The notes: generated by a model not told the origin, from the sequence alone. Shown: positions 1-7,100, counted from the stretch's first letter. The stretch: 11,519 nucleotides of DNA from an uncultured Synergistaceae bacterium (GCA_937870605.1 CALMZW010000219.1:1-11519); one strand, 5' to 3'. Numbers and translations are program-made.

Positions 1-1
1 G

Positions 2-742
2 CGCGGATGCGCGAATCGATGCCCGTTCTGCACCGTGTCGCGCATCGAACCGGATTGCCGGGAGTACGTCCCGATCCGCAGCCAGATCCTGGATTTCGAG
101 CGCTCCCTCGGGGCGCGGCGCAACCTGCTGATGCTCGACAACAACGTTCTCGCGTCGCGGCATCTGTCGCGGATCGTCATGGACATCGCGGAACTCGGCT
201 TCTGGGCGGGCGCGACGTGGGGACCGGACGGCGCGCGACGGACGCGGAGGCGCGTGGACTTCACCCAGGGCTTCGAGACGACGCTCGCGGCCGAACCGAA
301 AAACCGGCGCCTCATCGACCTGCTCGCGCTCATTCCTGTTCATCCGGTCCGCATCGCGTTCGACGGATGGGACGAGCGGGAAGAGTACGGAGCGGCGGTC
401 GGCGCTTTCGCGGAGCGCGGGTTCCGCACGTTCGAGACGCCGGTGCTCTACGACTTCCGGGACACCCCGGCGGAGCTGTTCCGCAGGCTCCGCGCCGCGA
501 CGGAAACGGCCGAAGCGCTCGGCGTGTCGCTGTCGCTCCAGCCCATCCGCTACATCGCTCCCGGACAGAGGACGAGGAACAGCTTGGCGCCGTACGGGAA
601 CGCACAGGGCGCATGGAACGCGGAAGCGCTTCTCTCCCTGCATCGGATGCTTTCCGGGCGGCCGCTGCGCACGCCGGAAGACGTGACGGAGCGGCTCGGG
701 GCGTCGGAAGAGCTGTTTTTGCGGGCGCTGCACGCCCGTTGA
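2..742 (+). CDS. Radical SAM protein, C-terminal part (5' end outside window)
   Basis: The frame is open from the left edge, so the true start is upstream; 246 residues are visible. Visible residues 3-10 (CANRCPFC) form the CX3CX2C motif that binds the radical SAM [4Fe-4S] cluster and S-adenosylmethionine. Next come LMLDNNVLAS (about 43-52), as in the second strand region of radical SAM barrels, TQGFET (about 88-93), RIAFDGWDERE, VLYDFRDTPAELFRRL (about 148-163) and QPIRYIAPGQR near the C terminus. These resemble the radical SAM proteins often linked to B12-binding domains, whose N-terminal domain would lie outside the window. The substrate cannot be told. A GTG at 35 is a possible start but would remove the cluster cysteines, so I reject it. 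The gene converges on livF. Radical SAM membership is secure; the precise reaction is unknown. Confidence 0.85.
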   Translation, partial: RGCANRCPFCTVSRIEPDCREYVPIRSQILDFERSLGARRNLLMLDNNVLASRHLSRIVMDIAELGFWAGATWGPDGARRTRRRVDFTQGFETTLAAEPKNRRLIDLLALIPVHPVRIAFDGWDEREEYGAAVGAFAERGFRTFETPVLYDFRDTPAELFRRLRAATETAEALGVSLSLQPIRYIAPGQRTRNSLAPYGNAQGAWNAEALLSLHRMLSGRPLRTPEDVTERLGASEELFLRALHAR

Positions 743-762
743 GGGCCGCGAAACGACACGAA

Positions 763-808
763 CGAACGGCTTCGAAGCGGTCGTTTTTCGCCGCCCCGAA
801 GCCGTTCG
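763..808. terminator. Composite hairpin between convergent genes
   Basis: A 12-base inverted repeat (CGAACGGCTTCG at 763-774 and its exact complement at 797-808) encloses a second pairing, GCGG (777-780) with CCGC (791-794). The two are separated by an AA/CC internal loop, and a T-rich loop caps the structure. It lies between the stop of the radical SAM gene (742) and the stop of livF (844), which are convergent, so a bidirectional terminator is the natural reading. No long T tract follows the stem on either strand, so intrinsic termination may be weak, or the hairpin may only stabilise 3' ends. Confidence 0.6.
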
Positions 809-843
809 CGCGTTCCGTACGGTTCCCTGTCGCCTATGTCGGA

Positions 844-1551
844 TCAGCCGCCCAGATAGACTCTCCGGATATCGGGATCGTCGGAAAGCTCGCGCCCCGT
901 TCCGCTCTTCACGATCCGTCCCGTCTCCATGATGTACCCCCGGTCGCTGATGTCGAGCGCCTGGGCTGCGTTCTGCTCGACGAGAAGCACCGTCATCCCC
1001 TCGTCGCGGATCTTGAGGATCGTCTCCATCAAGGTCTCCACAATCATCGGCGCCAGTCCGAGCGACGGTTCGTCCAGCAGGAGCACGCGGGGGCTGCTCA
1101 TGAGCGCCCGGGAGATCGCAAGCATCTGCTGCTCCCCGCCGGAGAGCGTCCCGGCCAGCTGCGCCAGTCGTTGCTTGAGGATGGGGAAGAGCGTGAAGCA
1201 CCGTTCCATGTCGCGCGCCGCGCCGGCCGGGTCCTTCCGGTTATACGCCCCCATCACGAGGTTTTCCCGAACCGACAGCGCCGAAAAAAGGCGGCGACGC
1301 TCCGGAACGAGCGCCACCCCCCGCTCGACGACCAGATGGGGAAGGTCGGGCAGCGGGGCCCCTTCCAGAAGGATGGTTCCGCCCGTCAGCGGGACGACGC
1401 GCGCGAGCGTCCACATGATCGTCGACTTGCCGGCTCCGTTGGACCCCACGATCGAGACGATCTCTCCCGATTCGACGGTGAACGAGACCCCGCGGACGGC
1501 GTGGATCGCGCCGTAATGAACGTGAAGATTCTCAACGACGAGCGCCGGCAT
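844..1551 (-). CDS. livF: Branched-chain amino acid ABC transporter, ATPase LivF
   Basis: This is one of the two cytoplasmic ATPases that drive the LivHM permease; 235 residues is the usual LivF length. Visible are Walker A GSNGAGKST (36-44), LVPERRRLFSALSVRENL (81-98) where LivF carries a PE(G)RR element instead of a standard Q-loop, signature LSGGEQQ (136-142), Walker B RVLLLDEP (155-162) followed by SLGLAP, and LLVEQNA (189-195). The last has the LivF-type Q at the usual switch-histidine position, a family trait and not a defect. The ATG start has GAAGGAG about 9 nt upstream. It overlaps the end of livG by 20 nt, so translation is probably coupled. It is the last gene of the liv operon, converging on the radical SAM gene. 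Confidence 0.95.
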   Translation of the reverse strand: MPALVVENLHVHYGAIHAVRGVSFTVESGEIVSIVGSNGAGKSTIMWTLARVVPLTGGTILLEGAPLPDLPHLVVERGVALVPERRRLFSALSVRENLVMGAYNRKDPAGAARDMERCFTLFPILKQRLAQLAGTLSGGEQQMLAISRALMSSPRVLLLDEPSLGLAPMIVETLMETILKIRDEGMTVLLVEQNAAQALDISDRGYIMETGRIVKSGTGRELSDDPDIRRVYLGG

Positions 1552-2368
1552 GGCGATCCTCTCCTTCGGCGCCCTCCGGCGCGGCCGCTTTGTTTCCGTC
1601 CCGTTTCTTTCTGCCCAGATAGGCGCCGATCACGCGTTCGTCGGCGCGCACCTCGTCCGGCCGCCCCACCGCCAGCAACGCGCCGAAGTTCATGACGATC
1701 ACCGGCGAACAGATGTTCATCACGAGATCCATGTGGTGCTCGATCAGCAGGATCGAGACGTTGAAGTCGGCATGGACGCGCGCGATCAGGTCGGCGAGCG
1801 AGCGCGTTTCCTCGGGGTTCATTCCCGCGGCCGGTTCGTCGAGAAGCAGCAGTTTCGGCTCGGCGGCCAGGGCTCGTGCGATTTCGAGCTTTCGCTGCAG
1901 GCCGTACGGCAGCGTCGAGGCCTTCGCGTCCGCGTAGGACTCGATCCCCATCGCGACGAGAAGCGACATCGCCTTCGCGCGCACGGTTCGGTCGACCCGG
2001 CGCGCGTGGGGGGTCCGCAACAGCGCGGAGAACAGCGAGCACGGCGTGCGCTGCAGCAGCGGCGTCATCACGTTTTCAAGGCAGGTCTGCCGGTTGAAGA
2101 GCCGGATGTTCTGGAAGGTGCGCGTCACTCCCTTCCCGACGATCACGTCGGGCCGGTCGCCGACGATCGAGGCGCCTTCGAGAAGGATAGCGCCCGTCGT
2201 CGGACGATAGACGCCCGTGATCAGGTTGAACACCGTCGTCTTGCCGGCCCCATTGGGGCCGATGATCCCGGTGATGCTCCCTTCGTCCACGCAACAGGTG
2301 AGCGAATCGACCGCACGGATGCCTCCGAAATCCTTCGTCAGGTTTTCCATTTCGAGAAGATGAGCCAT
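1532..2368 (-). CDS. livG: Branched-chain amino acid ABC transporter, ATPase LivG
   Basis: Partner ATPase of LivF; 278 residues. Visible are Walker A GPNGAGKTT (37-45), the Q-loop region TRTFQNIRLF (82-91), signature LPYGLQRKLEIARAL (153-167), Walker B KLLLLDEP (172-179) followed by AAGMNPEE, and the switch histidine in LIEHHMD (208-214). The long insert between Q-loop and signature (about 100-150) is typical of LivG. A hydrophilic tail of roughly 25 residues after LGRKK (251-255) has no recognisable role, and its coding sequence runs 20 nt into livF. The ATG at 2368 was chosen because a G-rich ribosome binding site (GAGGGGGG) precedes it, family similarity begins there, and livM stops 14 nt upstream. 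The open frame runs further 5' only as a shadow of livM. Confidence 0.95.
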   Translation of the reverse strand: MAHLLEMENLTKDFGGIRAVDSLTCCVDEGSITGIIGPNGAGKTTVFNLITGVYRPTTGAILLEGASIVGDRPDVIVGKGVTRTFQNIRLFNRQTCLENVMTPLLQRTPCSLFSALLRTPHARRVDRTVRAKAMSLLVAMGIESYADAKASTLPYGLQRKLEIARALAAEPKLLLLDEPAAGMNPEETRSLADLIARVHADFNVSILLIEHHMDLVMNICSPVIVMNFGALLAVGRPDEVRADERVIGAYLGRKKRDGNKAAAPEGAEGEDRHAGARR

Positions 2369-2382
2369 ATCCGACACCCCCC

Positions 2383-3240
2383 TCACTTCGTCCCGGACCG
2401 GGAGATTTTCCGGCGGAACAGGTCGGGAAGTTCCTGATAGCCCATAATTCCCTGCGGACGGTAGATCATGATCAGGACCAGCATGAGTCCGTACGCCACG
2501 AGCCGCCACATGTTCGCGACCCGGAGCGCTTCCGGCAGCACGATGAACAGGAACGACGCGAACAGCGGTCCGGTGATGCTCCCCATGCCTCCAGCGATGA
2601 CGGCCGCCAGGAGCTGTGTTGACTGCACGAGCGTGAACATCACGGGCTGGATGAACGACAGGAAATGCGCCATGAGCCCGCCGGACAGGCCGCACAGAAA
2701 CGCGCTCAGCACCAGGGACAGAAGCCGCGTCCGGAACAGCCCCACGCCCGACATCTCCGCGGCGACGGGATCCTCCCGGATCGCGATGCACGCGACCCCG
2801 TAGCGGGATTTCAGGAAGTTCCGCGTGATCCATACGGAAAACGCGAGGGCGACGAGAACGATCGGCAGCGTCGTGAACGAATCGATCCCCGGAAGCCCGC
2901 GCGCGCCGTTCGTGATCTCGAGGTTTTCGAGAATGACGCGGAACGCCTCCCCGAAGCCGAGGATCGCGATGGCGAAGTAGTCGCTCCGCAGCTTGGCCCG
3001 CAATGTCGGAACGCCGATGATCAGGCTCACCGCGGCGGCCGCGAACGCCCCGGCGACGAGCGCGATGAAGAACGGGACGTAGTAGTAATACGTCAGGATC
3101 GCGGACGCATACGCCCCGACGCCCACGAAGGCGGCGTGTCCGAACGAGAAAAGACCCGTGAACCCCGTGAAGATCGAAAGACCCAGGACCGCGATCATGT
3201 TGATGGCCGCCAGCGTGACGACCGAGAGGATATAGTCCAT
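2383..3240 (-). CDS. livM: Branched-chain amino acid ABC transporter, permease LivM
   Basis: This inner-membrane permease subunit (BPD_transp_2 family) pairs with LivH to form the channel; 285 residues. It is strongly hydrophobic, with about eight likely membrane segments. Signature regions are GFTGLFSFGHAAFVGVGAY (25-43), the LivM motif CIAIREDPVAAEMSGV (about 151-166) that lies on the cytoplasmic side and probably contacts the ATPase, and AAVIAGGMGSITGP (about 213-226). The C terminus MIYRPQGIMG is typical. It begins 5 nt after the livH stop and ends 14 nt before livG, so it sits inside one transcript. The ATG start has an AGGGG-type site close upstream that overlaps the livH stop. Confidence 0.95.
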   Translation of the reverse strand: MDYILSVVTLAAINMIAVLGLSIFTGFTGLFSFGHAAFVGVGAYASAILTYYYYVPFFIALVAGAFAAAAVSLIIGVPTLRAKLRSDYFAIAILGFGEAFRVILENLEITNGARGLPGIDSFTTLPIVLVALAFSVWITRNFLKSRYGVACIAIREDPVAAEMSGVGLFRTRLLSLVLSAFLCGLSGGLMAHFLSFIQPVMFTLVQSTQLLAAVIAGGMGSITGPLFASFLFIVLPEALRVANMWRLVAYGLMLVLIMIYRPQGIMGYQELPDLFRRKISRSGTK

Positions 3241-3245
3241 GGCCC

Positions 3246-4118
3246 CTACACCTTTTCTTCCGTGTCCGAACCGAACAGGCCGTTCGGCATCCAGACGAGC
3301 AGGGCGATGAGCAGCGTGAAGCTGAAGACGTCGCGCATCACGCTCGAGACGTACGTCGACACGAAGGTTTCGACGACGCCGAGGATCAATCCCCCGACGA
3401 GCGCGCCGGGCAGGCTTCCGAGCCCTCCGATGACCGCCGCGATATACGCCTTATTCGTCACCCATCCCATCGTCGGGTAGACGAGGTACTTGACCCCGAG
3501 AAAGACGCCCGCGACGCCCGCGAAGGCTCCCGCGAGCAGGAAGACCACCATGATCAGACGATCGACGTTGACGCCCATGAGCGAACACATCGTCATGTCG
3601 CACACGCCCGCCCGGATCGCGATGCCGGTCTTCGTGCGCGTCACGAACACGTGCAGCGCCAGGATGGCGAGAAACGCGACGATGAAGGCCGCGAGATCAA
3701 GAAGACTCAGCGAGCTGCCCGCGAACTGCACCACCTGCCGCGAGAAGAACTCGGGGAAGGCGTAGAACCGGGATCCGATCGTGGCGTACACCAGATTTTC
3801 GAGAAAGACCGAACACCCCATCGCGCTGATCATGAGATAGAGCGACGGCGCCTTGCGCCGACGGAGCACGGAATAGGCGAGACGTTCGTTCATCACGGCG
3901 AGGATGCCGCTTCCGACGATGCTGCCGACCAGCACGAGCCCGATCCCCAGATGCAGTTTCACCGCCAGGGCCAGCCCGAGATAGGCGCCGAGCATGATGA
4001 CCGCTCCGTGAGCGAAGTTGCTGAAGCCGAGCACGCTGAAGACCAGGGAATACCCCACCGCCATCAGCGCGTAGATGCCGCCTATGGATAACCCGGTTAC
4101 GAGGGTTTGAAGGAACAC
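3246..4118 (-). CDS. livH: Branched-chain amino acid ABC transporter, permease LivH
   Basis: Second permease subunit, partner of LivM; 290 residues, family-typical, with about eight membrane segments. Signature regions are the N-terminal GLSIGGIYALMAVGYSLVF (9-27) and GFSNFAHGAVIMLGAY (31-46), the cytoplasmic coupling region around SLMGVNVDRL (about 179-188), and AAVIGGLGSLPGALVGG (about 228-244). The start is GTG at 4118: AAAGGA lies about 9 nt upstream, and the next Met (residue 19) would remove part of the first conserved block. It follows livK after a 94-nt gap holding a strong hairpin and precedes livM by 5 nt. Confidence 0.95.
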   Translation of the reverse strand: MFLQTLVTGLSIGGIYALMAVGYSLVFSVLGFSNFAHGAVIMLGAYLGLALAVKLHLGIGLVLVGSIVGSGILAVMNERLAYSVLRRRKAPSLYLMISAMGCSVFLENLVYATIGSRFYAFPEFFSRQVVQFAGSSLSLLDLAAFIVAFLAILALHVFVTRTKTGIAIRAGVCDMTMCSLMGVNVDRLIMVVFLLAGAFAGVAGVFLGVKYLVYPTMGWVTNKAYIAAVIGGLGSLPGALVGGLILGVVETFVSTYVSSVMRDVFSFTLLIALLVWMPNGLFGSDTEEKV

Positions 4119-4153
4119 CCGTCACAGTCCTTTCACAAATGAGTCCCGGACGC

Positions 4154-4181
4154 GGCGCTCCCGCATCTCTGCGGGAGCGCC
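4154..4181 (-). promoter_or_regulatory. Perfect intercistronic hairpin between livK and livH
   Basis: GGCGCTCCCGCA (4154-4165), loop TCTC, then the exact complement (4170-4181) give an uninterrupted 12-bp GC-rich stem with a tetraloop. It begins 31 nt after the livK stop and ends 35 nt before the livH start. No T tract follows on the minus strand, so it is unlikely to be an efficient intrinsic terminator. Binding-protein genes are usually expressed well above their permease genes. A hairpin here would protect the 3' end of livK mRNA from exonucleases or cause partial termination or processing. That role is inference. Confidence 0.65.
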
Positions 4182-4212
4182 ATACGTCAGGGCGCGAAAA
4201 ACCGAAAAAACG

Positions 4213-5370
4213 CTATTCCACGGACACGTACTTCTTGACGAACTGGAAGGTCTTGTTCTTCACATCGACCTTCTGGATGACGGCCGGCTTGTTGAAGGGG
4301 TTATGGTCCGCGGCGCTGATGGTCAGCGGGCCGCTGGTGACCTTCAGGTCCTTGATCGTCTCCATGGCCTTCGCGATCTTCCCGCCCTCGACGGAGTTCG
4401 CGCGCGTGATCGAATCGACGATCATGAGCAGGGCGTCCTGCGCCATTACGGGGTTCGGCAGTACGGGATCCTCGTTGAAGGCCGCCTTGTATTCCGCGAC
4501 GAAATCCTTGATGTCCGGATCCGCAAGATCTGCGAGATTCACGAAGTATCCGCCGTCGATCGCGCTGCCGCCGAGGTCGATCAGGTCGGGGCTCCCCCAG
4601 TTGTCCGTTCCGAGCAGAACGGCGTTGATGCCGAGATCCCGGGCCTGCTTCGCGGCCATCGCGGCTTCCTTCTGGCTCGTCGGGATGAAGATGACGTCCG
4701 GGTTGAGCCCCTTCATCTTGCCGAGCTGGGCCCTGTAGTCGAGTTCCTCGCTCCGGAAGGCTTCCTTCGCGACGATCACGCCGCCCTTCGCGACGAACGC
4801 TTCCTCGAAGTACTTCGCGAGCCACTGGCCGTAGTCGGACCCCACGTCATAGAGAATCGCGCCCGTCTTCGCCTTCAGGTCCGTGATCGCGAAACGCGCG
4901 GCGACGGTCCCCTGGAAGGGATCGATGAAGCAGGGACGGAACGCGAACGGACGGACCTTGCCGCTGCGCTGGTCCATCGTCACGTACGGATTCGTCGCCG
5001 TCGTCACGACCATCGGAACGGACGCCTTCTCGAGGACGGGAGCCGAAGCGATCGAGTTTCCGCTCTGCGCCGGTCCGATCACGGCGACGACGCCGTCGCT
5101 CACGAGACGCTTCGCGACGTTGACCGCCTCGACCGCGTCGTTCCGGTTGTCGTACCGCACGACTTCGATCTTCTTTCCCAGAACTCCGCCCGCATCGTTG
5201 ATCTTTTTGACGAGCATGTCGATCGCCCGCGCCTCGGACTGCCCCCACATCGACGCTCCGCCCGTCAGCGAAACCGTATGTCCGATGCGAACGACATCCG
5301 CAGCCATAACCGCTCCTCCGAAGGAAAGAACCAACACCGCCGCGACAAGAACCCGAATCATATTCCTCAC
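4213..5370 (-). CDS. livK: Periplasmic branched-chain-type amino acid binding protein LivK
   Basis: This substrate-binding protein feeds the LivHMGF transporter; 385 residues, type I periplasmic-binding fold (Peripla_BP_6). Residues 1-23 form a signal peptide: basic MRNMIR, a hydrophobic core and a likely cleavage site AVMA|AD. There is no lipobox cysteine, so the mature protein should be free in a periplasm. Conserved regions include IGHTVSLTGGASMWGQ (29-44), VVAVIGPAQSGNSIASAPV (about 94-112) and TTATNP (about 123-128), where family members hold the ligand's alpha-amino and carboxyl groups. The start is GTG at 5370 with GGGGAG 7 nt upstream; an ATG three codons later has a poorer spacing. 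Ligand preference (Leu/Ile/Val or another amino acid) cannot be read from the sequence. It is the first liv gene and follows lysA by 132 nt. Confidence 0.93.
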   Translation of the reverse strand: MRNMIRVLVAAVLVLSFGGAVMAADVVRIGHTVSLTGGASMWGQSEARAIDMLVKKINDAGGVLGKKIEVVRYDNRNDAVEAVNVAKRLVSDGVVAVIGPAQSGNSIASAPVLEKASVPMVVTTATNPYVTMDQRSGKVRPFAFRPCFIDPFQGTVAARFAITDLKAKTGAILYDVGSDYGQWLAKYFEEAFVAKGGVIVAKEAFRSEELDYRAQLGKMKGLNPDVIFIPTSQKEAAMAAKQARDLGINAVLLGTDNWGSPDLIDLGGSAIDGGYFVNLADLADPDIKDFVAEYKAAFNEDPVLPNPVMAQDALLMIVDSITRANSVEGGKIAKAMETIKDLKVTSGPLTISAADHNPFNKPAVIQKVDVKNKTFQFVKKYVSVE

Positions 5371-5414
5371 GCAACAACTCCCCTTTCCTGTTCCGTCTGT
5401 GTGACGCGCATATT

Positions 5415-5435
5415 CCTCCGGCTTTCGGCCCGAGG
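5415..5435 (-). promoter_or_regulatory. Small hairpin in the lysA-livK gap
   Basis: On the minus strand CCTC-G-GGC, loop CGAAA, GCC-G-GAGG forms a short stem with one G:G mismatch. It lies in the 132-nt gap between the lysA stop (5503) and the livK start (5370). No T tract follows, so it is not a convincing terminator. The best promoter-like hexamers I could place nearby (TTTCCT and GAATAT, 17 apart, overlapping this hairpin) match consensus at only three of six positions each. The gap thus gives no strong evidence for either a terminator or an independent liv promoter. Confidence 0.3.
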
Positions 5436-5502
5436 AAAACTCACGGGAAAACGCAGGAGCACGGATCTCTTCGGTCGCGCCGGTCGATCACCTCCGCGTC
5501 CG

Positions 5503-6822
5503 CTACAGGCTCGCCGGGCCCGCAGGATTCCGGCCCGACACGAAATCCGGGATCGACTGCCCCCGGATCAGATCGTCATACGTCTGCCGCTGAACGACTA
5601 CGTCAACCTTCCCGTCCCGGACGAAGATCACCGCCGGCCGCGGGGTCATGTTGTAGTTGTTCGCCATCGAAAAGGTGTACGCCCCGGTGTTCAGGACCGC
5701 GAGGATGTCTCCCCTCCGGGGCTCGGGGAGTTCGACGCCTTCGGCCAGGATGTCCCCCGATTCGCAGCACTTTCCGACAATGGAGACCTTCCCGCCGGAA
5801 GGCGCATCCGCACGTTCGGCGAGCAGCGCGGAATACTTCGCGCCGTACAGGGCGGGACGCGGATTGTCGGTCATGCCGCCGTCGACGCCGACGTGCGTCA
5901 CGATTCCCGGGATCTTCTTGACCGTCGTCACGCGATACAGGGTGATGCCGGCCTCCGAGACCAGCCATCGACCTGGTTCGATGATCACCTTCGGACGCGG
6001 CATTCCGAACTCGGCGCATCCCACCCCGATCCGCTCCATCAGGGGATCGGTGAACGACGCGATATCAGGCGTCCGCTCGTCGGGAAGATACGCGACGCCG
6101 AACCCTCCGCCGACGTTGAGTTCTTTCGTTTCAAAGCCCAGTATTTTCCGGAGTTCGTTCATATGCTCCATCAGGATGTCGACGGCAAGAAGATGCGATG
6201 TGTTCTCACGGATCTGCGATCCGACGTGAAAGTGGAAGCCGTGGAGTCGCAGACCTTTCGACGACATGCACAGCTCGACCGAACGCGCGAGGCTGTCGTC
6301 GGTCAGCGGAACGCCGAACTTCGAGCCCGTATGTCCGGTGATCACGTATTTGTGCGTGTGCGCGTCAACGCCTGGAGCGACGCGAATCAGGATATCCGCG
6401 GGGCGCCCCTTCCTCTCCGCGATCGAGCGAAGCAGATCGAGCTCCATGATTCCGTCCACGACGATCCGCCCCACGCCGGCGTCGAGCGCGAACTCCAGTT
6501 CCGCCTCAGTCTTGCTGTTTCCGTGAAAATATCCCCGCTCCATCGGGAACCCCGCCGCGCGGGCCGCGTGGATCTCGCCGCCGGAAACCATGTCCAGCCC
6601 AAGCCCTTCGGAGGCGACAAGGGCGCACATCGCCAGGGGCAGAAAAGCCTTTCCGGCGTAGACGGCCTGCGTATCGCTCCACCGGTCGAGGAAGGAGCGC
6701 CGGAGCTCTGCGATTTTCTCCCGGACCAACGCCTCGTCGATCACGTAGAGCGGCGTTCCGAACCGTTCCGCAAGTCCGGCGGCGTCGCAGCCGCCCCATA
6801 CAAGCCGTCCCTCTCGAATCAT
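5503..6822 (-). CDS. lysA: Diaminopimelate decarboxylase LysA
   Basis: Converts meso-2,6-diaminopimelate to L-lysine and CO2, the last step of the diaminopimelate route; cytoplasmic, PLP-dependent, fold type III; 439 residues. Visible are YAGKAF (55-60) with K58 as the likely PLP lysine, DMVSGGE (77-83), YFHGNSK (98-104), GFHFHVGSQ (195-203), phosphate-binding GGGFG (238-242), IEPGR (281-285), DGGMTDNPRPALYGAKY (314-330), GKCCESGD (350-357) with the cysteine and acidic residues completing the partner subunit's active site, and MANNYN (386-391). The CCESGD and MANNYN wording resembles Bacillus-type LysA. The ATG at 6822 follows a G-rich site (GGGGGG, 6-7 nt). The open frame continues upstream only through the non-coding leader. 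Control is by the T-box immediately 5'. Related decarboxylases are excluded by motif agreement and the lysine-type leader. Confidence 0.96.
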   Translation of the reverse strand: MIREGRLVWGGCDAAGLAERFGTPLYVIDEALVREKIAELRRSFLDRWSDTQAVYAGKAFLPLAMCALVASEGLGLDMVSGGEIHAARAAGFPMERGYFHGNSKTEAELEFALDAGVGRIVVDGIMELDLLRSIAERKGRPADILIRVAPGVDAHTHKYVITGHTGSKFGVPLTDDSLARSVELCMSSKGLRLHGFHFHVGSQIRENTSHLLAVDILMEHMNELRKILGFETKELNVGGGFGVAYLPDERTPDIASFTDPLMERIGVGCAEFGMPRPKVIIEPGRWLVSEAGITLYRVTTVKKIPGIVTHVGVDGGMTDNPRPALYGAKYSALLAERADAPSGGKVSIVGKCCESGDILAEGVELPEPRRGDILAVLNTGAYTFSMANNYNMTPRPAVIFVRDGKVDVVVQRQTYDDLIRGQSIPDFVSGRNPAGPASL

Positions 6823-6841
6823 CGTCGTCCCCCCAGAATAC

Positions 6842-6872
6842 AAAAAAGGCCCGTCCCTAAAGGGACGGGCCT
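6842..6872 (-). terminator. Rho-independent terminator of the lysA T-box leader
   Basis: On the minus strand GGCCCGTCCC, a short TTTA loop and GGGACGGGCC form a stem of at least ten GC-rich pairs, followed at once by six T residues (6842-6847). It ends 19 nt before the lysA ATG, so it must be bypassed for lysA expression. Its 5' arm (CCCGTCCC) is the same segment that closes the T-box antiterminator, so the two folds exclude each other. Confidence 0.95.
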
Positions 6873-7100
6873 GAACCCGCGGTACCACCCAACTTGAGCG
6901 CGTCTGCGCTCCGCTCGGATCCGATAACGGAGATCCCGGCCGTGAACGTACTCCGCTCCGAAACGAAGCTTTCCGTCCAAGCTCCGCGGATTTTACGCTT
7001 TCGGGCACCGCCAAGGGGTTCTTCCAGCCAACGAAACCCCATCTCTGGTGGCGAGATCGCACGAAAACACTCCGCATCATCGCTTTTTCACTATGAAGTC
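6842..7100 (-). promoter_or_regulatory. T-box riboswitch leader of lysA (lysine tRNA type)
   Basis: T-box leaders bind a tRNA. Uncharged tRNA pairs its anticodon with a specifier codon and its NCCA end with the antiterminator bulge, allowing readthrough. The hallmark GGGTGGTACCGCGG is at 6890-6877. It folds as GGG, bulge UGGUACC, GCGGG, loop UUCAGG, CCCGU, CCC (6890-6862), mutually exclusive with the terminator. In Stem I, GCGGA (7075-7071) pairs with TCCGC (6990-6986). Just before TCCGC is GTAAAA, giving AAA (Lys) as specifier whether AAAA (6994-6991) is read from its first or second base. UUUCG/CGAAA can close the helix above the specifier loop. The distal AGAGA element and a GCTGGAAG loop region are also present. 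The UGGU bulge calls for an A discriminator base on the tRNA. T-box identity is secure; the lysine assignment is inference strengthened by the gene controlled. Confidence 0.95.

Noticed and set aside
844..1551. Missing Q-loop glutamine and switch histidine in LivF as a sign of a dead ATPase
   Set aside because: The PE(G)RR and VEQNA variants are normal for LivF proteins, and Walker A, B and signature motifs are intact.
7..1695. A 562-codon open frame on the plus strand
   Set aside because: It runs across the radical SAM gene in another frame and antisense through livF. Its composition is Arg/Pro-rich with no family motif; a GC-rich shadow frame.
2369..2833. An N-terminal extension of LivG
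   Set aside because: The open frame overlaps livM in another frame; LivG homology begins at the ATG at 2368.
4303..6897. An 864-codon open frame on the plus strand
   Set aside because: It is antisense to livK, lysA and the T-box leader, is dominated by Arg/Asp/His, has no domain, and arises from GC skew at third codon positions of the real genes.
6823..7080. An N-terminal extension of LysA by up to 86 residues
   Set aside because: The extension would be read through the T-box and its terminator, which are plainly non-coding. The ATG at 6822 has a ribosome binding site and matches the family start.
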